NCBI RefSeq assembly: GCF_004103735.1
Contig: NZ_CP035281.1
Coordinates: 806,001-870,000 of the forward strand
Source of the DNA: Aminipila luticellarii
GTDB lineage: Bacteria > Bacillota > Clostridia > Peptostreptococcales > Anaerovoracaceae
Length of the DNA stretch: 64,000 nt
Reading direction: 5' to 3'
The notes under the pieces were generated by a model, which saw only the letters and a program-made list of their open reading frames with translations, made no database searches and was not told where the DNA came from. The position numbers were made by a program, and so were the translations under genes. Positions 1-9,105 of the stretch are shown here, piece by piece (position 1 is the first letter of the stretch; each line of letters starts with the position of its first letter).

Positions 1-1
1 G

Positions 2-88
2 AAAGGTATTCCTTATGCGGAGCAGAATGTGGTACAGACTATTTTGGATTCAGTATTAGAACTTGAGGAGATAAAAATCAGTGAATAG
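2..88 (+). CDS. C-terminal end of an unidentified upstream gene (partial)
   Basis: The frame starting at base 2 is open from the window edge to a TAG at 86-88 and reads as an ordinary protein tail ending LELEEIKISE. Its last 8 bases overlap the GTG start of rnc, and it contains the rnc ribosome binding site (GAGGAG near 64-70), so the two genes are probably translationally coupled. Too little is present to name the product. The overlap and good frame quality are the only support. Confidence 0.45.
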   Translation, partial: KGIPYAEQNVVQTILDSVLELEEIKISE

Positions 89-785
89 CGTTGAATTTCA
101 AAAGAATATATCCTATGAATTTCAAAATCCCGATTATCTGGAGAAAGCACTGACCCATAGCTCTTTTGTGAAAGAGAAGGATGAAAGATGCGGAAAGGAC
201 AATGAGCGTCTGGAATTTTTGGGAGATGCATTTTTTGATGCGGTCATCAGCGAGGATCTCTATAGGAAGCTGGCTCATGTCAGCGAAGGAAGATTGACAA
301 AATTAAGGGCTTCTATTGTCTGTGAAAAATCCTTGGCTCAAAAAGCCAAGGAACTGAATCTGGGAAAGTTCCTTAAAATGGGAAAAGGCGAAGAAAACAC
401 GGGCGGACGAGAACGGGATTCCATTCTTGCCGATGCCATGGAAGCTGTTATGGCAGCTATTTTTTTAGACGGAGGTTTTGAAGAAGCAAAGAAGTTCATT
501 CTCAGAACCTTTGGCGAAACCATCGAAAATGCAGTTTCGGGAAAGTTGTCAAGAGACTATAAGACAGAGCTTCAGGAGAGTCTTCAAACCAACGGCGACG
601 TCAAGATCCAATATCAAGTGGACAGACAGGAGGGGCCGGATCACGATAAGACCTTTTTTGTGTCCCTTCTTGTGGAGGAAAAACTTCTGGGAAAAGGGGT
701 CGGCAAGAGTAAGAAAGAGGCGGAACAGAACGCTGCCCGATATGCTTTAGAAAGTGGTGGAGACAAATGTATTTTAAAAGAATAG
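81..785 (+). CDS. rnc: Ribonuclease III
   Basis: RNase III cleaves double-stranded RNA and processes rRNA precursors in the cytoplasm. The 234-aa length is normal for the family. The N-terminal catalytic domain shows the signature ERLEFLGDAFFDAVIS (residues about 42-57), with the conserved acidic residues of the active site, and a second acidic site in DAMEAVMAAIFLDGG. A C-terminal double-stranded RNA-binding domain follows (about 160-230, ending in KKEAEQNAARYAL). The start is GTG at 81, with GAGGAG ten bases upstream. The 3' end overlaps smc by 19 bp, so rnc and smc are cotranslated. This gene order is common in Firmicutes. Confidence 0.96.
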   Translation: MNSVEFQKNISYEFQNPDYLEKALTHSSFVKEKDERCGKDNERLEFLGDAFFDAVISEDLYRKLAHVSEGRLTKLRASIVCEKSLAQKAKELNLGKFLKMGKGEENTGGRERDSILADAMEAVMAAIFLDGGFEEAKKFILRTFGETIENAVSGKLSRDYKTELQESLQTNGDVKIQYQVDRQEGPDHDKTFFVSLLVEEKLLGKGVGKSKKEAEQNAARYALESGGDKCILKE

Positions 786-3700
786 ATATGCATGGTTTTA
801 AGTCATTTGCCGAACCAGTCTCCATAGAATTCAATCATGGCATTACCTGTATCGTAGGCCCAAATGGCAGCGGTAAAAGCAATATCAGTGATGCACTTCG
901 CTGGGTGCTGGGGGAGCAAAGCCCGAAGACCCTGCGGGGAGGCAAGATGGAAGATGTGATCTTCGCAGGAACGGCTAACCGCAAATCCAGAGGCATGGCG
1001 GAGGTAGTGCTGGTCATCGACAATTCCACAGGGATCCTGCCCATTGATTACAGCGAAGTCGCTATAACCAGAAGAGTTTTTCGGTCCGGCGAAAGCGAAT
1101 ATTATATTAATAATAACCAATGCAGGTTAAAAGATATTCGCGAACTGATCATGGATACCGGAATCGGCGTGGATGGGTATTCTTTAATCGGACAGGGTAA
1201 GATTGCGGATATTGTAAGCAACAAGCCGGAAAGCCGAAGAGAAATCTTTGAAGAGGCTGCCGGTATCGTAAAATACCGGAGTAAAAAAGCAGAGGCCGAA
1301 AGAAAGCTTGAGGCGACCAATGCCAACCTGGACAGGGTAAACGACATTGTCGGTGAGATTGAAGGCCGAATCGGCGGATTGAAGGAAGACAGCGAAAAAG
1401 CCAAAGAATATCTGACTCTGCGGGATCAATATAAAGAACTTGAAATTAATATTACTTTAAAAAATATAGAGAATCTGGAACTAAAAAATGAATATTTAAA
1501 AGACGATATTTCGGAGTTAGCTGCCGGAATAGATGATCTAAAAGAGCAAAGAGTCCTTTTAGACAAAGAATTGGCAGAAAGCAGAATAAGGAGTGAGGCT
1601 TTAGAGTCCTTGAACAATGAGGCAAGGGACAAGCTGGTAAAGAACATTGAAGAAATCAATCTGCTGGTAAATGAGGGAAAGCTGAAAGAAGAAAAGCTGG
1701 CTTCCATGGAAAAAGAAGAAGCCCGATTGAACAGTGAGCTGGCGAACCTGGAGCAAAAACTGGAAAAAGAGCAGCAAAATGCGCAGGAACTGATAACAAC
1801 AAAGAACGACATTGATCGGAGAATGACGGCCTTACAGGATCAGTTGAAAGAAAAAATCGACAGCTATTCCAAGCTGATCTCGGAGCAAACGGCAGTTTCC
1901 GCTGAAATTGACAACGATAAAAACAGTTTATTTAAGCTCCACAGTGATGTCAGTGCTAAAAAAAGTGAAATCAACAGTTTGGAAAACTTGAAGAGCACGC
2001 TGGACAGACGGAAGGAGCTTTTATTATCCGAGAAGGATTCTGCGGAAAATCAGAATGAAGATATTCTGGCAGTACAAAAAGAAGCCCTACAGGAAAGAGA
2101 CAGCTTGAGGGAAAGGCGTGAACGCCTTGCCGAAGAGTTGAGACGGCTGAAAGAGACGTATCAGTCAGCGACCCTGCAAGAAAGAGATTTGACCAGAAAA
2201 ACGGAGGACATACGAATTTCCATAGGTCAGCTTTCCGCCCGCAAGAAAACGATTGAAGAGATGGAGAGCAACTATGAAGGCTACAATTATGCCGTCAAGT
2301 ATGTGATGAGAAATCATTTCAGAGGGGTGCACGGGGTCGTGGCAGATCTGATTCATGTGCCGCAGGGCTTTGAAGTGGCCATTGAAACCGCTTTGGGAGC
2401 ATCCATGCAGAACATTGTTTGTCAGTCTGATGAGGATGCACAGAATATCATCAAGGCGCTAAAGGCCAATAAGGCCGGTCGGCTGACCTTGCTCCCGATT
2501 GAATCCATCCGAGGCAGTTCGTATAATCAGGACAGCAGTCTTCGTAACCGGGAGGGATTTAAAGGTCTTGGTGTAGACTGCATCGAATTTGACAGAAAAT
2601 ATAAAAATGTGATGGAGTATCTGCTGGGCCGGGTGGTCATAGTAGATACGCTTCAGAATGCAGTTAAGCTTTCCAAGCAGGTTTCGGGCGGGCTTCGCTT
2701 TGTCACGCTGGAAGGAGAAGTTATTAATTCCGGCGGAGCGATTACCGGAGGAACCTTTAAAAACAATACGGCCAATCTCTTGGAGAGAAAAGGGGAAGTC
2801 ACAGCCTTACAGGAAAAGCTGGATCAGGCGGTACATGAGAGGGACAGGCTGACGAAGGAGCTTTCTGAGCTCAAGAACCGCATTGCAGAAACTTCTGCTG
2901 GGATGGAAAGCACGGAAAAACAGCATAGGGAGACCGAACTGAATTTACTGTCTGCTGAAAACAGGATTTCCGTCTTTGACGGCAACATGAAGGATTTAGC
3001 GGAAGGAGAAAGTAAAAGACAGCGAGAGCTGGACAGCATGCAGAGTGAAATTTTGTCCGCAAACAATATGATCGAGAAGCTGAACGGGGAGATCGAGGAT
3101 AGAAATGCTCAGATCGAAGCGTTGGAAGAACGCATTGAAAGTCAGATGACAGAACTGGAGCAGTTCAAAGAGAAAGCGGAAGAAGGCAACGAAAGCATTA
3201 CAAGAGCGAGGATTGAAGTGACCGCTTGCGAGAGTGATAAAGCCAATGCGGACACGCTGGTGGAAAGAATACAGCATTCCATTCACGAAATAAACAGTGA
3301 TGCAGACATGAGACAGACGGCCTTGAACAAGCTGAGAGAAGACCGGGAGCTTTTGCTGCACGCCGGGACAAGTTCGGTTTCCGTAAAAGAAAAGGAAGAG
3401 GCCAGAGCTTCTCTGGAAAGGTACATAGAAGAGATTGTTCAGGAGAGATCAGAGCTTGCTAAGCAATTAAATGAAAAATCGGCTGCCAGAGCTTCTATTG
3501 AAGAAAAAGTGAATGCCAGTCAGTCTCAAAAGTACGAGCTGGAAATTAAAAAGGCTAAGAATGAGACTCAACTGGACTCTTACAAAAATAAATTATGGGA
3601 TGAATTTGAGGTCTCTTATCTGCAAGCGATCGAGTTCCGAAAAAAGGAATTTAACATGCATGAATCCGTGAAGTCCAGCCGAGAAATAAAGACAAAAATC

Positions 3701-4315
3701 AAAGCCCTCGGAGAAGTAAATATCGGAGCCATCAAGGAGTATGAAACCGTCAGCGAACGGTATGAATTTTTGTCAGAGCAGCGGGCAGATATTCTGAGTG
3801 CCATGAATTCCTTAAAGCAGATCATTGACGATATGGACAAGACGATTCGTATTAAGTTTAAAGAAAGCTTTGATTTAATCGTTGAGAATTTTGAGAAGGT
3901 CTTTCAGGAGTTGTTTGGCGGCGGCCAGGCTATGCTCCGGTTGGAGGATGAAACAAAGCCGCTGGAGTGCGGCATTGAGATTATAGCACAGCCGCCCGGA
4001 AAGAAGCTTCAGAACATCAATCTGATGTCCGGAGGCGAAAAGACCATGACAGCCATCGCTTTGATGTTTGCGGTACTCAAGGCGAAGCCTACACCGTTCT
4101 GTATTCTGGACGAGGTGGAAGCTGCTTTGGACGATGCAAATATTGAACGCTTTGCAGGGTATTTAAAAAATTTTGATAATATACAATTTGCTTTGGTGAC
4201 CCACCAGAAAGCCACGATGGAATATGCGGATGTGCTTTATGGTGTCACTATGCCGGAGCAGGGAATTTCAAAGGTATTATCCCTTAAATTGGGAGATAAG
4301 ATCGATTTGAACTAA
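767..4315 (+). CDS. smc: Chromosome segregation ATPase SMC
   Basis: SMC forms the condensin core with ScpA and ScpB and organises and segregates the chromosome. The 1182-aa protein has the full SMC plan: Walker A GPNGSGKSN near residue 31, a long coiled coil, a hinge around residues 500-680 (glycine-rich NSGGAITGGTF near 650), a second coiled coil, then the ABC signature LMSGGEKT near 1085 and Walker B FCILDEVEAALDDAN near 1115. The ATG at 767 lies inside the rnc 3' end. A short gap then leads to ftsY, the normal Firmicutes neighbour. Confidence 0.97.
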   Translation: MYFKRIDMHGFKSFAEPVSIEFNHGITCIVGPNGSGKSNISDALRWVLGEQSPKTLRGGKMEDVIFAGTANRKSRGMAEVVLVIDNSTGILPIDYSEVAITRRVFRSGESEYYINNNQCRLKDIRELIMDTGIGVDGYSLIGQGKIADIVSNKPESRREIFEEAAGIVKYRSKKAEAERKLEATNANLDRVNDIVGEIEGRIGGLKEDSEKAKEYLTLRDQYKELEINITLKNIENLELKNEYLKDDISELAAGIDDLKEQRVLLDKELAESRIRSEALESLNNEARDKLVKNIEEINLLVNEGKLKEEKLASMEKEEARLNSELANLEQKLEKEQQNAQELITTKNDIDRRMTALQDQLKEKIDSYSKLISEQTAVSAEIDNDKNSLFKLHSDVSAKKSEINSLENLKSTLDRRKELLLSEKDSAENQNEDILAVQKEALQERDSLRERRERLAEELRRLKETYQSATLQERDLTRKTEDIRISIGQLSARKKTIEEMESNYEGYNYAVKYVMRNHFRGVHGVVADLIHVPQGFEVAIETALGASMQNIVCQSDEDAQNIIKALKANKAGRLTLLPIESIRGSSYNQDSSLRNREGFKGLGVDCIEFDRKYKNVMEYLLGRVVIVDTLQNAVKLSKQVSGGLRFVTLEGEVINSGGAITGGTFKNNTANLLERKGEVTALQEKLDQAVHERDRLTKELSELKNRIAETSAGMESTEKQHRETELNLLSAENRISVFDGNMKDLAEGESKRQRELDSMQSEILSANNMIEKLNGEIEDRNAQIEALEERIESQMTELEQFKEKAEEGNESITRARIEVTACESDKANADTLVERIQHSIHEINSDADMRQTALNKLREDRELLLHAGTSSVSVKEKEEARASLERYIEEIVQERSELAKQLNEKSAARASIEEKVNASQSQKYELEIKKAKNETQLDSYKNKLWDEFEVSYLQAIEFRKKEFNMHESVKSSREIKTKIKALGEVNIGAIKEYETVSERYEFLSEQRADILSAMNSLKQIIDDMDKTIRIKFKESFDLIVENFEKVFQELFGGGQAMLRLEDETKPLECGIEIIAQPPGKKLQNINLMSGGEKTMTAIALMFAVLKAKPTPFCILDEVEAALDDANIERFAGYLKNFDNIQFALVTHQKATMEYADVLYGVTMPEQGISKVLSLKLGDKIDLN

Positions 4316-4350
4316 AATTTTGTAAAAATAAAAAACAGAAGGAGAAGCAC

Positions 4351-5247
4351 ATGCTATTTGATAAACCAAAAAAATCATTTTTCGGGAAGTTATCTGAAAA
4401 GATTTCAGAGGTTTTCTTGGGGAGAACAGTAGATGAAGAGCTGCTGGAAGAATTGGAGGAAGTACTGATTACGTCAGACATTGGTATGGACACCACCATG
4501 AAAATCATCGGACAGCTTCGAGAAGATGTCAGGAAGCAGGGTTTAACGACAGAACAGCAGGTAAAGGACAGAATTGCCGGTATTGTGGAGAGCCTTATTG
4601 ATAAAGGGGAAAACCATCAGATCTGTCAGGAAATACCGCTGGTCATCCTGATGATAGGTGTGAATGGCGGGGGCAAGACCACTTCCATAGGTAAACTGGC
4701 CAATAAATTCAAACAGGAAGGAAAATCCGTACTTCTTGCGGCGGCAGATACGTTTCGTGCAGCAGCGGGAGAGCAGCTTGAACTGTGGGGAGAGCGGGTC
4801 GGCGTCAATGTGATCAGCCATCATGAGGGAGCGGATCCTTCCGCAGTCATCTTTGATGCAATACAGTCTGCAAAGGCGAGACATATCGATGTCCTGATCT
4901 GCGATACGGCAGGACGAATCCAGACAAAAAAGAATTTGATGGTGGAACTGGAAAAGATGAATAAGATCATTGGAAGAGAATATCCGGAAGCAGCCCGGGA
5001 GACGTTGTTGGTGCTGGACGCGACCACCGGAAAGAATGCAATCTCTCAGGCCAAGGAGTTCGGAGAAATTACAGATATTACGGGAATCGTACTGACCAAG
5101 CTGGACGGCACAGCAAAGGGTGGTATTGTTATAACCATAGCCGATGAATTCAACATGCCAGTCAAGTTTATTGGCGTAGGCGAAGGAATGGATGATTTGA
5201 AAGAATTTGACCCGGCGGAATTTGCAGGAGGATTGTTTAATGAGTAA
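4351..5247 (+). CDS. ftsY: Signal recognition particle receptor FtsY
   Basis: FtsY is the membrane-associated SRP receptor GTPase that delivers ribosomes with nascent membrane proteins to the translocon. At 298 aa it is the short form, made of the N and G domains without a long acidic A domain. Visible GTPase motifs are GVNGGGKTTSIGKLA (G1, about 103-117), DTFRAAAGEQL (about 133-143), DTAGR (G3), TKLDGTAKGG (G4) and the closing GVGEGMDDLKEFD. AGAAGGAGAAGC precedes the ATG. The stop codon overlaps the start of der by 8 bp. No ylxM-ffh pair follows here, unlike in many Firmicutes. Confidence 0.96.
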   Translation: MLFDKPKKSFFGKLSEKISEVFLGRTVDEELLEELEEVLITSDIGMDTTMKIIGQLREDVRKQGLTTEQQVKDRIAGIVESLIDKGENHQICQEIPLVILMIGVNGGGKTTSIGKLANKFKQEGKSVLLAAADTFRAAAGEQLELWGERVGVNVISHHEGADPSAVIFDAIQSAKARHIDVLICDTAGRIQTKKNLMVELEKMNKIIGREYPEAARETLLVLDATTGKNAISQAKEFGEITDITGIVLTKLDGTAKGGIVITIADEFNMPVKFIGVGEGMDDLKEFDPAEFAGGLFNE

Positions 5248-6565
5248 ACCGTTAGTTGCCGTAGTGGGCAGACCGAATGTAGGAAAGTCTACATTTTTTA
5301 ACCGAGTAGTGGGGAGGAGAGTCTCTATCGTAGAGGACACTCCGGGCGTTACCCGTGACCGAATCTATGCGGAGGCGGAATGGTGCGGTACTCACTTTGC
5401 ATTGATCGATACAGGCGGTATTGAACCAAATACCAGTGATGTAATCCTGTCTCAGATGAGGGAGCAGGCTGAAATCGCCATGGAGACTTCCGACATTATT
5501 TTATTTATGGTAGACGGTAAAGATGGTCTGACCCATGCGGATGCAGAAGTTGCAGGTATGCTGCGAAGAACCGGAAAACCGGTTCTGGTCGTTGCTAATA
5601 AGATTGATAATCCCAAAAACCTGCCGGATCATTTTTATGATTTTTATGAGCTTGGTCTGGGTGAAGTCATTCCGATTTCCTCGGCCAACATGCTGGGGCT
5701 TGGGGATGCACTGGACAGAATCGTAGAAAGCTTTCCGGAGGGAGAGTTTACAGAGGATGAGGACATCACGAAAATCGCTGTCATAGGAAAGCCGAACGTA
5801 GGAAAATCCTCTCTCATCAACAAGCTGGTAGGAGAAAATCGAGTGATTGTTTCCAACATTGCAGGAACAACGAGAGATTCTATCGACACACCGTTTCAAT
5901 GGGGCGGAGAAGACTTTATTTTAATCGATACGGCAGGAATCAGGCGAAAGAGCAAAGTCACGGAGAACATTGAACGGTATAGTGTAATTCGGGCAGTTGC
6001 CGCCATTGAGCGGTGTGATGTCTGCCTTCTGATGATTGATGCGGTGGAGGGTATCACCGAGCAGGATAAAAAAATTGCAGGAGTTGCCCACGAAGCAGGC
6101 AAAGGCATCATGGTGGTCGTAAATAAATGGGATCTACTGGAAAAGGACAACCATACCATGAAGAATTTTGAAAAGGAAATCCAGAAGGAACTGCCGTTCA
6201 TGGCGTATGCCCCAGCCGTTTTCATTTCGGTTCTGACAGGTCAGAGAGTGGAAAATGTAATGGTCACCGTAAAAAGCATTGCAGAAACCAGAGCTATGCG
6301 AGTACCGACAGGTCAGCTGAACAGCCTCATAGCGGATGCGACCATGCTTCAGCCGCCTCCGTCGGATAAGGGAAAGCACTTAAAGATTTACTATGCAACT
6401 CAGGTTGGCGTGAAACCTCCGCTCTTCTCTTTCCAGATCAACAAGAAGGATTTGATGCACTTTTCCTATGCCAGATATCTGGAGAACAGAATCCGAGATG
6501 CTTATGGATTTAAAGGGACTTCCCTTAAGTTCGTATTCCGTGAAAAAGGCGAAAAGGAAGACTAG
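5240..6565 (+). CDS. der: Ribosome biogenesis GTPase Der (EngA)
   Basis: Der is an essential GTPase for 50S subunit maturation. It has two tandem G domains: GRPNVGKST near residue 10 and GKPNVGKSS near residue 184, each followed by its own DTGGIE or DTAGI switch motif and NKID/NKWD base-recognition motif. A KH-like C-terminal domain occupies roughly 350-441. I start at ATG 5240 (441 aa, family-typical) because GGAGGA sits at 5227-5232, inside the end of ftsY. The longer frame beginning at 5207 has no such site. Confidence 0.95.
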   Translation: MSKPLVAVVGRPNVGKSTFFNRVVGRRVSIVEDTPGVTRDRIYAEAEWCGTHFALIDTGGIEPNTSDVILSQMREQAEIAMETSDIILFMVDGKDGLTHADAEVAGMLRRTGKPVLVVANKIDNPKNLPDHFYDFYELGLGEVIPISSANMLGLGDALDRIVESFPEGEFTEDEDITKIAVIGKPNVGKSSLINKLVGENRVIVSNIAGTTRDSIDTPFQWGGEDFILIDTAGIRRKSKVTENIERYSVIRAVAAIERCDVCLLMIDAVEGITEQDKKIAGVAHEAGKGIMVVVNKWDLLEKDNHTMKNFEKEIQKELPFMAYAPAVFISVLTGQRVENVMVTVKSIAETRAMRVPTGQLNSLIADATMLQPPPSDKGKHLKIYYATQVGVKPPLFSFQINKKDLMHFSYARYLENRIRDAYGFKGTSLKFVFREKGEKED

Positions 6566-6608
6566 ATAGCTGATTTTGATTTAAGAAGAAACGGAAAGGA
6601 GGAGAAGG

Positions 6609-7241
6609 ATGCTTACTTCAAGTGAAGGAATGGCTATAGCAGTTATGATCATTACAGCGGTCATCGCTTATTTTATGGGGAACATTTCACCGGCCATATT
6701 AATTGGAAAGCTGCATGGTATAGACATCAGGAAGGAAGGAAGCGGCAACGCAGGCACGACGAACGTCCTTCGGGTTCTGGGCAAAAAGGCGGCGGTTGCT
6801 ACGCTGCTGATCGATATTTTTAAAGGCGTGTTTGCCGTACTTCTTGGGAAATTGGCCGCCGCCTATCTGTTATCGCCGGAATATGCACCGTATATGGTCA
6901 TGACCTGCGGGCTGGCCGTTTTTTGCGGGCATATATGGCCTGTAGCGTTCGGCTTTAAAGGCGGTAAAGGAGTTGCTACGGCTTTTGGTATATTAATGGC
7001 TATTTCCCCTTTTTTGGGCCTTACCGAACTGGGGATTGTGGTGGCGACGGTGCTGATAAGCAGAATGGTTTCTCTGGGATCGGTGGTGGCAGCCATTGCA
7101 TTTCCCTTTATTGTAAATTATTATGATCCCAGATATTTAGGCTGGGGACTACTGATGGCATTAATTGTTCTTTACAAGCATAATACCAATATATCGAGAT
7201 TAGTAAAAGGGGAAGAGTCCAAAATCAGTTTTAAAAAATAG
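6609..7241 (+). CDS. plsY: Acyl-phosphate:glycerol-3-phosphate acyltransferase PlsY
   Basis: PlsY is an integral membrane enzyme that transfers the acyl group of acyl-phosphate to glycerol 3-phosphate, making lysophosphatidic acid. The 210-aa protein is hydrophobic, with about five membrane segments, and carries the family motifs GSGNAGTTNVLR (about 42-53), GGKGVAT (about 117-123) and a C-terminal LIVLYKHNTNISRL. AAAGGAGGAGAAGG precedes the ATG. It sits 11 bp before gpsA, which makes its substrate, so the two act consecutively in phospholipid synthesis. Confidence 0.95.
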   Translation: MLTSSEGMAIAVMIITAVIAYFMGNISPAILIGKLHGIDIRKEGSGNAGTTNVLRVLGKKAAVATLLIDIFKGVFAVLLGKLAAAYLLSPEYAPYMVMTCGLAVFCGHIWPVAFGFKGGKGVATAFGILMAISPFLGLTELGIVVATVLISRMVSLGSVVAAIAFPFIVNYYDPRYLGWGLLMALIVLYKHNTNISRLVKGEESKISFKK

Positions 7242-7252
7242 GAGGCATAGGC

Positions 7253-8257
7253 ATGGAGTTTAAGAAAATTGCGGTCATTGGAGCCGGAAGCTGGGGTACA
7301 GCTCTGGCGCTTACTTTAAGTAATAAGGGTCATGAAGTAAAAATCTGGGATGTAAATAAAGAACATGTGCAGGAACTGCAAGTGAACAGAGAAAATGTGA
7401 AATACCTTCCGGGTATTCCATTTCCGGATAAATTACAGCCGGTGGCTGCGGTGAAGGAAGCATTGGAAGATGCCCAAGTGGTTCTGTTCTCGGCTCCTGC
7501 CCAGCATTTCAGAAGTGCACTGGACAATGCCCTGCCTTTTATCAGTCAGGATATGATCATTATCAATGTGGCAAAGGGTATCGAACAGAAAACGCTGAAA
7601 CGAATGTCCGAGATTGCCCGGGATAAGATGTCCAATATGAAATATGTGGTGTTATCAGGCCCATCCCATGCGGAAGAAGTGGGCTTAGGACTGCCGACTA
7701 CTGTTGTAGTGGCTTCAACAGACATTAAGCTGGCGGAATATGTTCAGGATATTTTTATGACGGACAAATTCAGAGTGTATACGAACAGCGATGTCATCGG
7801 CGTGGAGATCGGCGGAGCACTGAAAAATATTATCGCCTTAGGAGCTGGTATATCCGATGGAATGGGCTATGGGGATAATGCAAAAGCGGCTATGATGACC
7901 CGGGGAATTGCTGAAATAGCAAGACTTGGTGTTAAGCTTGGAGCAGACATACACACCTTCTCCGGATTGACCGGAATCGGAGATCTGGTCGTAACCTGTA
8001 CGAGTATGCATTCCAGAAACAGGCGGTGCGGTATCCTGATCGGAGAGGGCATGAAACCGAAGGAAGCTACGAAAAAGGTCGGAATGGTGGTGGAAGGAAT
8101 GTATACTACAGAAGCAGCCTATGAGCTTGCTAAAAGGGAAGGGGTAGAAATGCCCATTACGGAAGGAATTTATGCCGTGATCAACGATAAGATCGATGCC
8201 AGAGATGCGGTCAATCAGCTGATGACAAGAGATAAAAAAAGCGAAATTATGTTTTAA
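7253..8257 (+). CDS. gpsA: NAD(P)H-dependent glycerol-3-phosphate dehydrogenase
   Basis: GpsA reduces dihydroxyacetone phosphate to sn-glycerol 3-phosphate for phospholipid synthesis, feeding the upstream plsY product. At 334 aa it has the normal length. It shows the Rossmann motif GAGSWGTALA (about 9-18), the conserved SGPSHAEEV segment, the catalytic-lysine region EIGGALKNIIALGAGISDG, and TGIGDLVVTCTS. GGAGGCATAGGC precedes the ATG. It is the last gene of the forward cluster and is followed by a bidirectional terminator. Confidence 0.96.
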   Translation: MEFKKIAVIGAGSWGTALALTLSNKGHEVKIWDVNKEHVQELQVNRENVKYLPGIPFPDKLQPVAAVKEALEDAQVVLFSAPAQHFRSALDNALPFISQDMIIINVAKGIEQKTLKRMSEIARDKMSNMKYVVLSGPSHAEEVGLGLPTTVVVASTDIKLAEYVQDIFMTDKFRVYTNSDVIGVEIGGALKNIIALGAGISDGMGYGDNAKAAMMTRGIAEIARLGVKLGADIHTFSGLTGIGDLVVTCTSMHSRNRRCGILIGEGMKPKEATKKVGMVVEGMYTTEAAYELAKREGVEMPITEGIYAVINDKIDARDAVNQLMTRDKKSEIMF

Positions 8258-8286
8258 TGAATGGTATATCCATTATAAATTGGAAT

Positions 8287-8322
8287 AAAAAAAGGGCACC
8301 TCGAAAAAAGGCGCCCTTTATG
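8287..8322. terminator. Bidirectional terminator between gpsA and a serine hydrolase gene
   Basis: AAAGGGCACC and GGCGCCCTTT form a stem with one G-U-type mismatch around a short loop, flanked by A-rich and T-rich tracts. It lies between two convergent genes, so it can stop transcription from either side. Confidence 0.75.
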
Positions 8323-8334
8323 CATTTTATAGGA

Positions 8335-9105
8335 TTACGCTTCTGCCTTACAAAACAGCTTATACGATGTATCCCGCATAAAGCTTTCAAAGGTCGGAAC
8401 ATCTGTGTCGTTTGATGCAAAGCATACGATAAAAGGTTCCTTGGCGTATACGATGCCCACGTCATGGGTGGTTTTCTCTTCCTCTCCGGTCTTATGAGCT
8501 ACTTTAAAGGCGTAGGGCAGTTTGGCCGGTATCTTGCTGTTGATCTGTTGTTTCAGCAGAATGTCCTCAATAAATTCCGAGGCCTCTTTGCTGATTAAAG
8601 TTCTTTTATAGATCTTTTCCAGAAGCTCTCCCATTTCTTTTGGTGTGAACACATTCATGATCCCCTTGTTTTCGCTTTCAAAATCGTAAAGGCAGCGGTT
8701 CAATCTCGTCTTTTTCATTCCAAGCTTTTCAAAAACGCCTTTCATTTTTTCGATTCCGAAATGTCTTGCAAGGGCATTTGCAGCCGTATTGTCACTGATA
8801 GTAATCATCAGCTTCCCCAGGGTAAGAATATCCACAGAAGGGTCGCCTGTCATATGCTGAACCGCACCGCAGCCCGGGATTTTCTCGCTTTCTAAAATTT
8901 TGATTTTTTCGCTGAAATCCACATGATTGTGTTCTTTTTCATAAACCATGGCCGCAAACAGCGGGAATTTAAAAATGCTGGCGGCGCGAAACAGTTCGTC
9001 TTCATGAAATCCTACGGTTTCATCCGTGACAAGGTTCTTATAGTAAAAGCCCACCTTTCCGCGCATGCCTTCCAGTTCTTTGAAAAGTTCTTCCCACATA
9101 TTCAT
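8335..9105 (-). CDS. Beta-lactamase-fold serine hydrolase (class A-like), copy 1
   Basis: This protein of about 256 aa belongs to the penicillin-recognising serine hydrolase superfamily (Beta-lactamase2-like). Catalytic motifs are SIFK near residue 42 (nucleophile Ser and general base Lys), SDN in ISDNTAANAL, and KTG in AHKTGEEEK. The class A Glu166 motif (ExxLN) is not evident: TRLNRCLYDFESE occupies that place. A true beta-lactamase is therefore unlikely and a peptidase, amidase or esterase role is more likely. No signal peptide is visible, so it should act in the cytoplasm. The ATG overlaps the stop of the upstream deacylase gene (TAATG), implying coupled translation and a shared pathway. 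Confidence 0.8.
   Translation of the reverse strand: MNMWEELFKELEGMRGKVGFYYKNLVTDETVGFHEDELFRAASIFKFPLFAAMVYEKEHNHVDFSEKIKILESEKIPGCGAVQHMTGDPSVDILTLGKLMITISDNTAANALARHFGIEKMKGVFEKLGMKKTRLNRCLYDFESENKGIMNVFTPKEMGELLEKIYKRTLISKEASEFIEDILLKQQINSKIPAKLPYAFKVAHKTGEEEKTTHDVGIVYAKEPFIVCFASNDTDVPTFESFMRDTSYKLFCKAEA

Noticed and set aside
8335-9105. Beta-lactam resistance gene
   Set aside because: The SxxK, SDN and KTG motifs are present, but there is no Glu166 motif and no signal peptide, and the gene is coupled to a deacylase. The same applies to the copies at 47721 and 53572.
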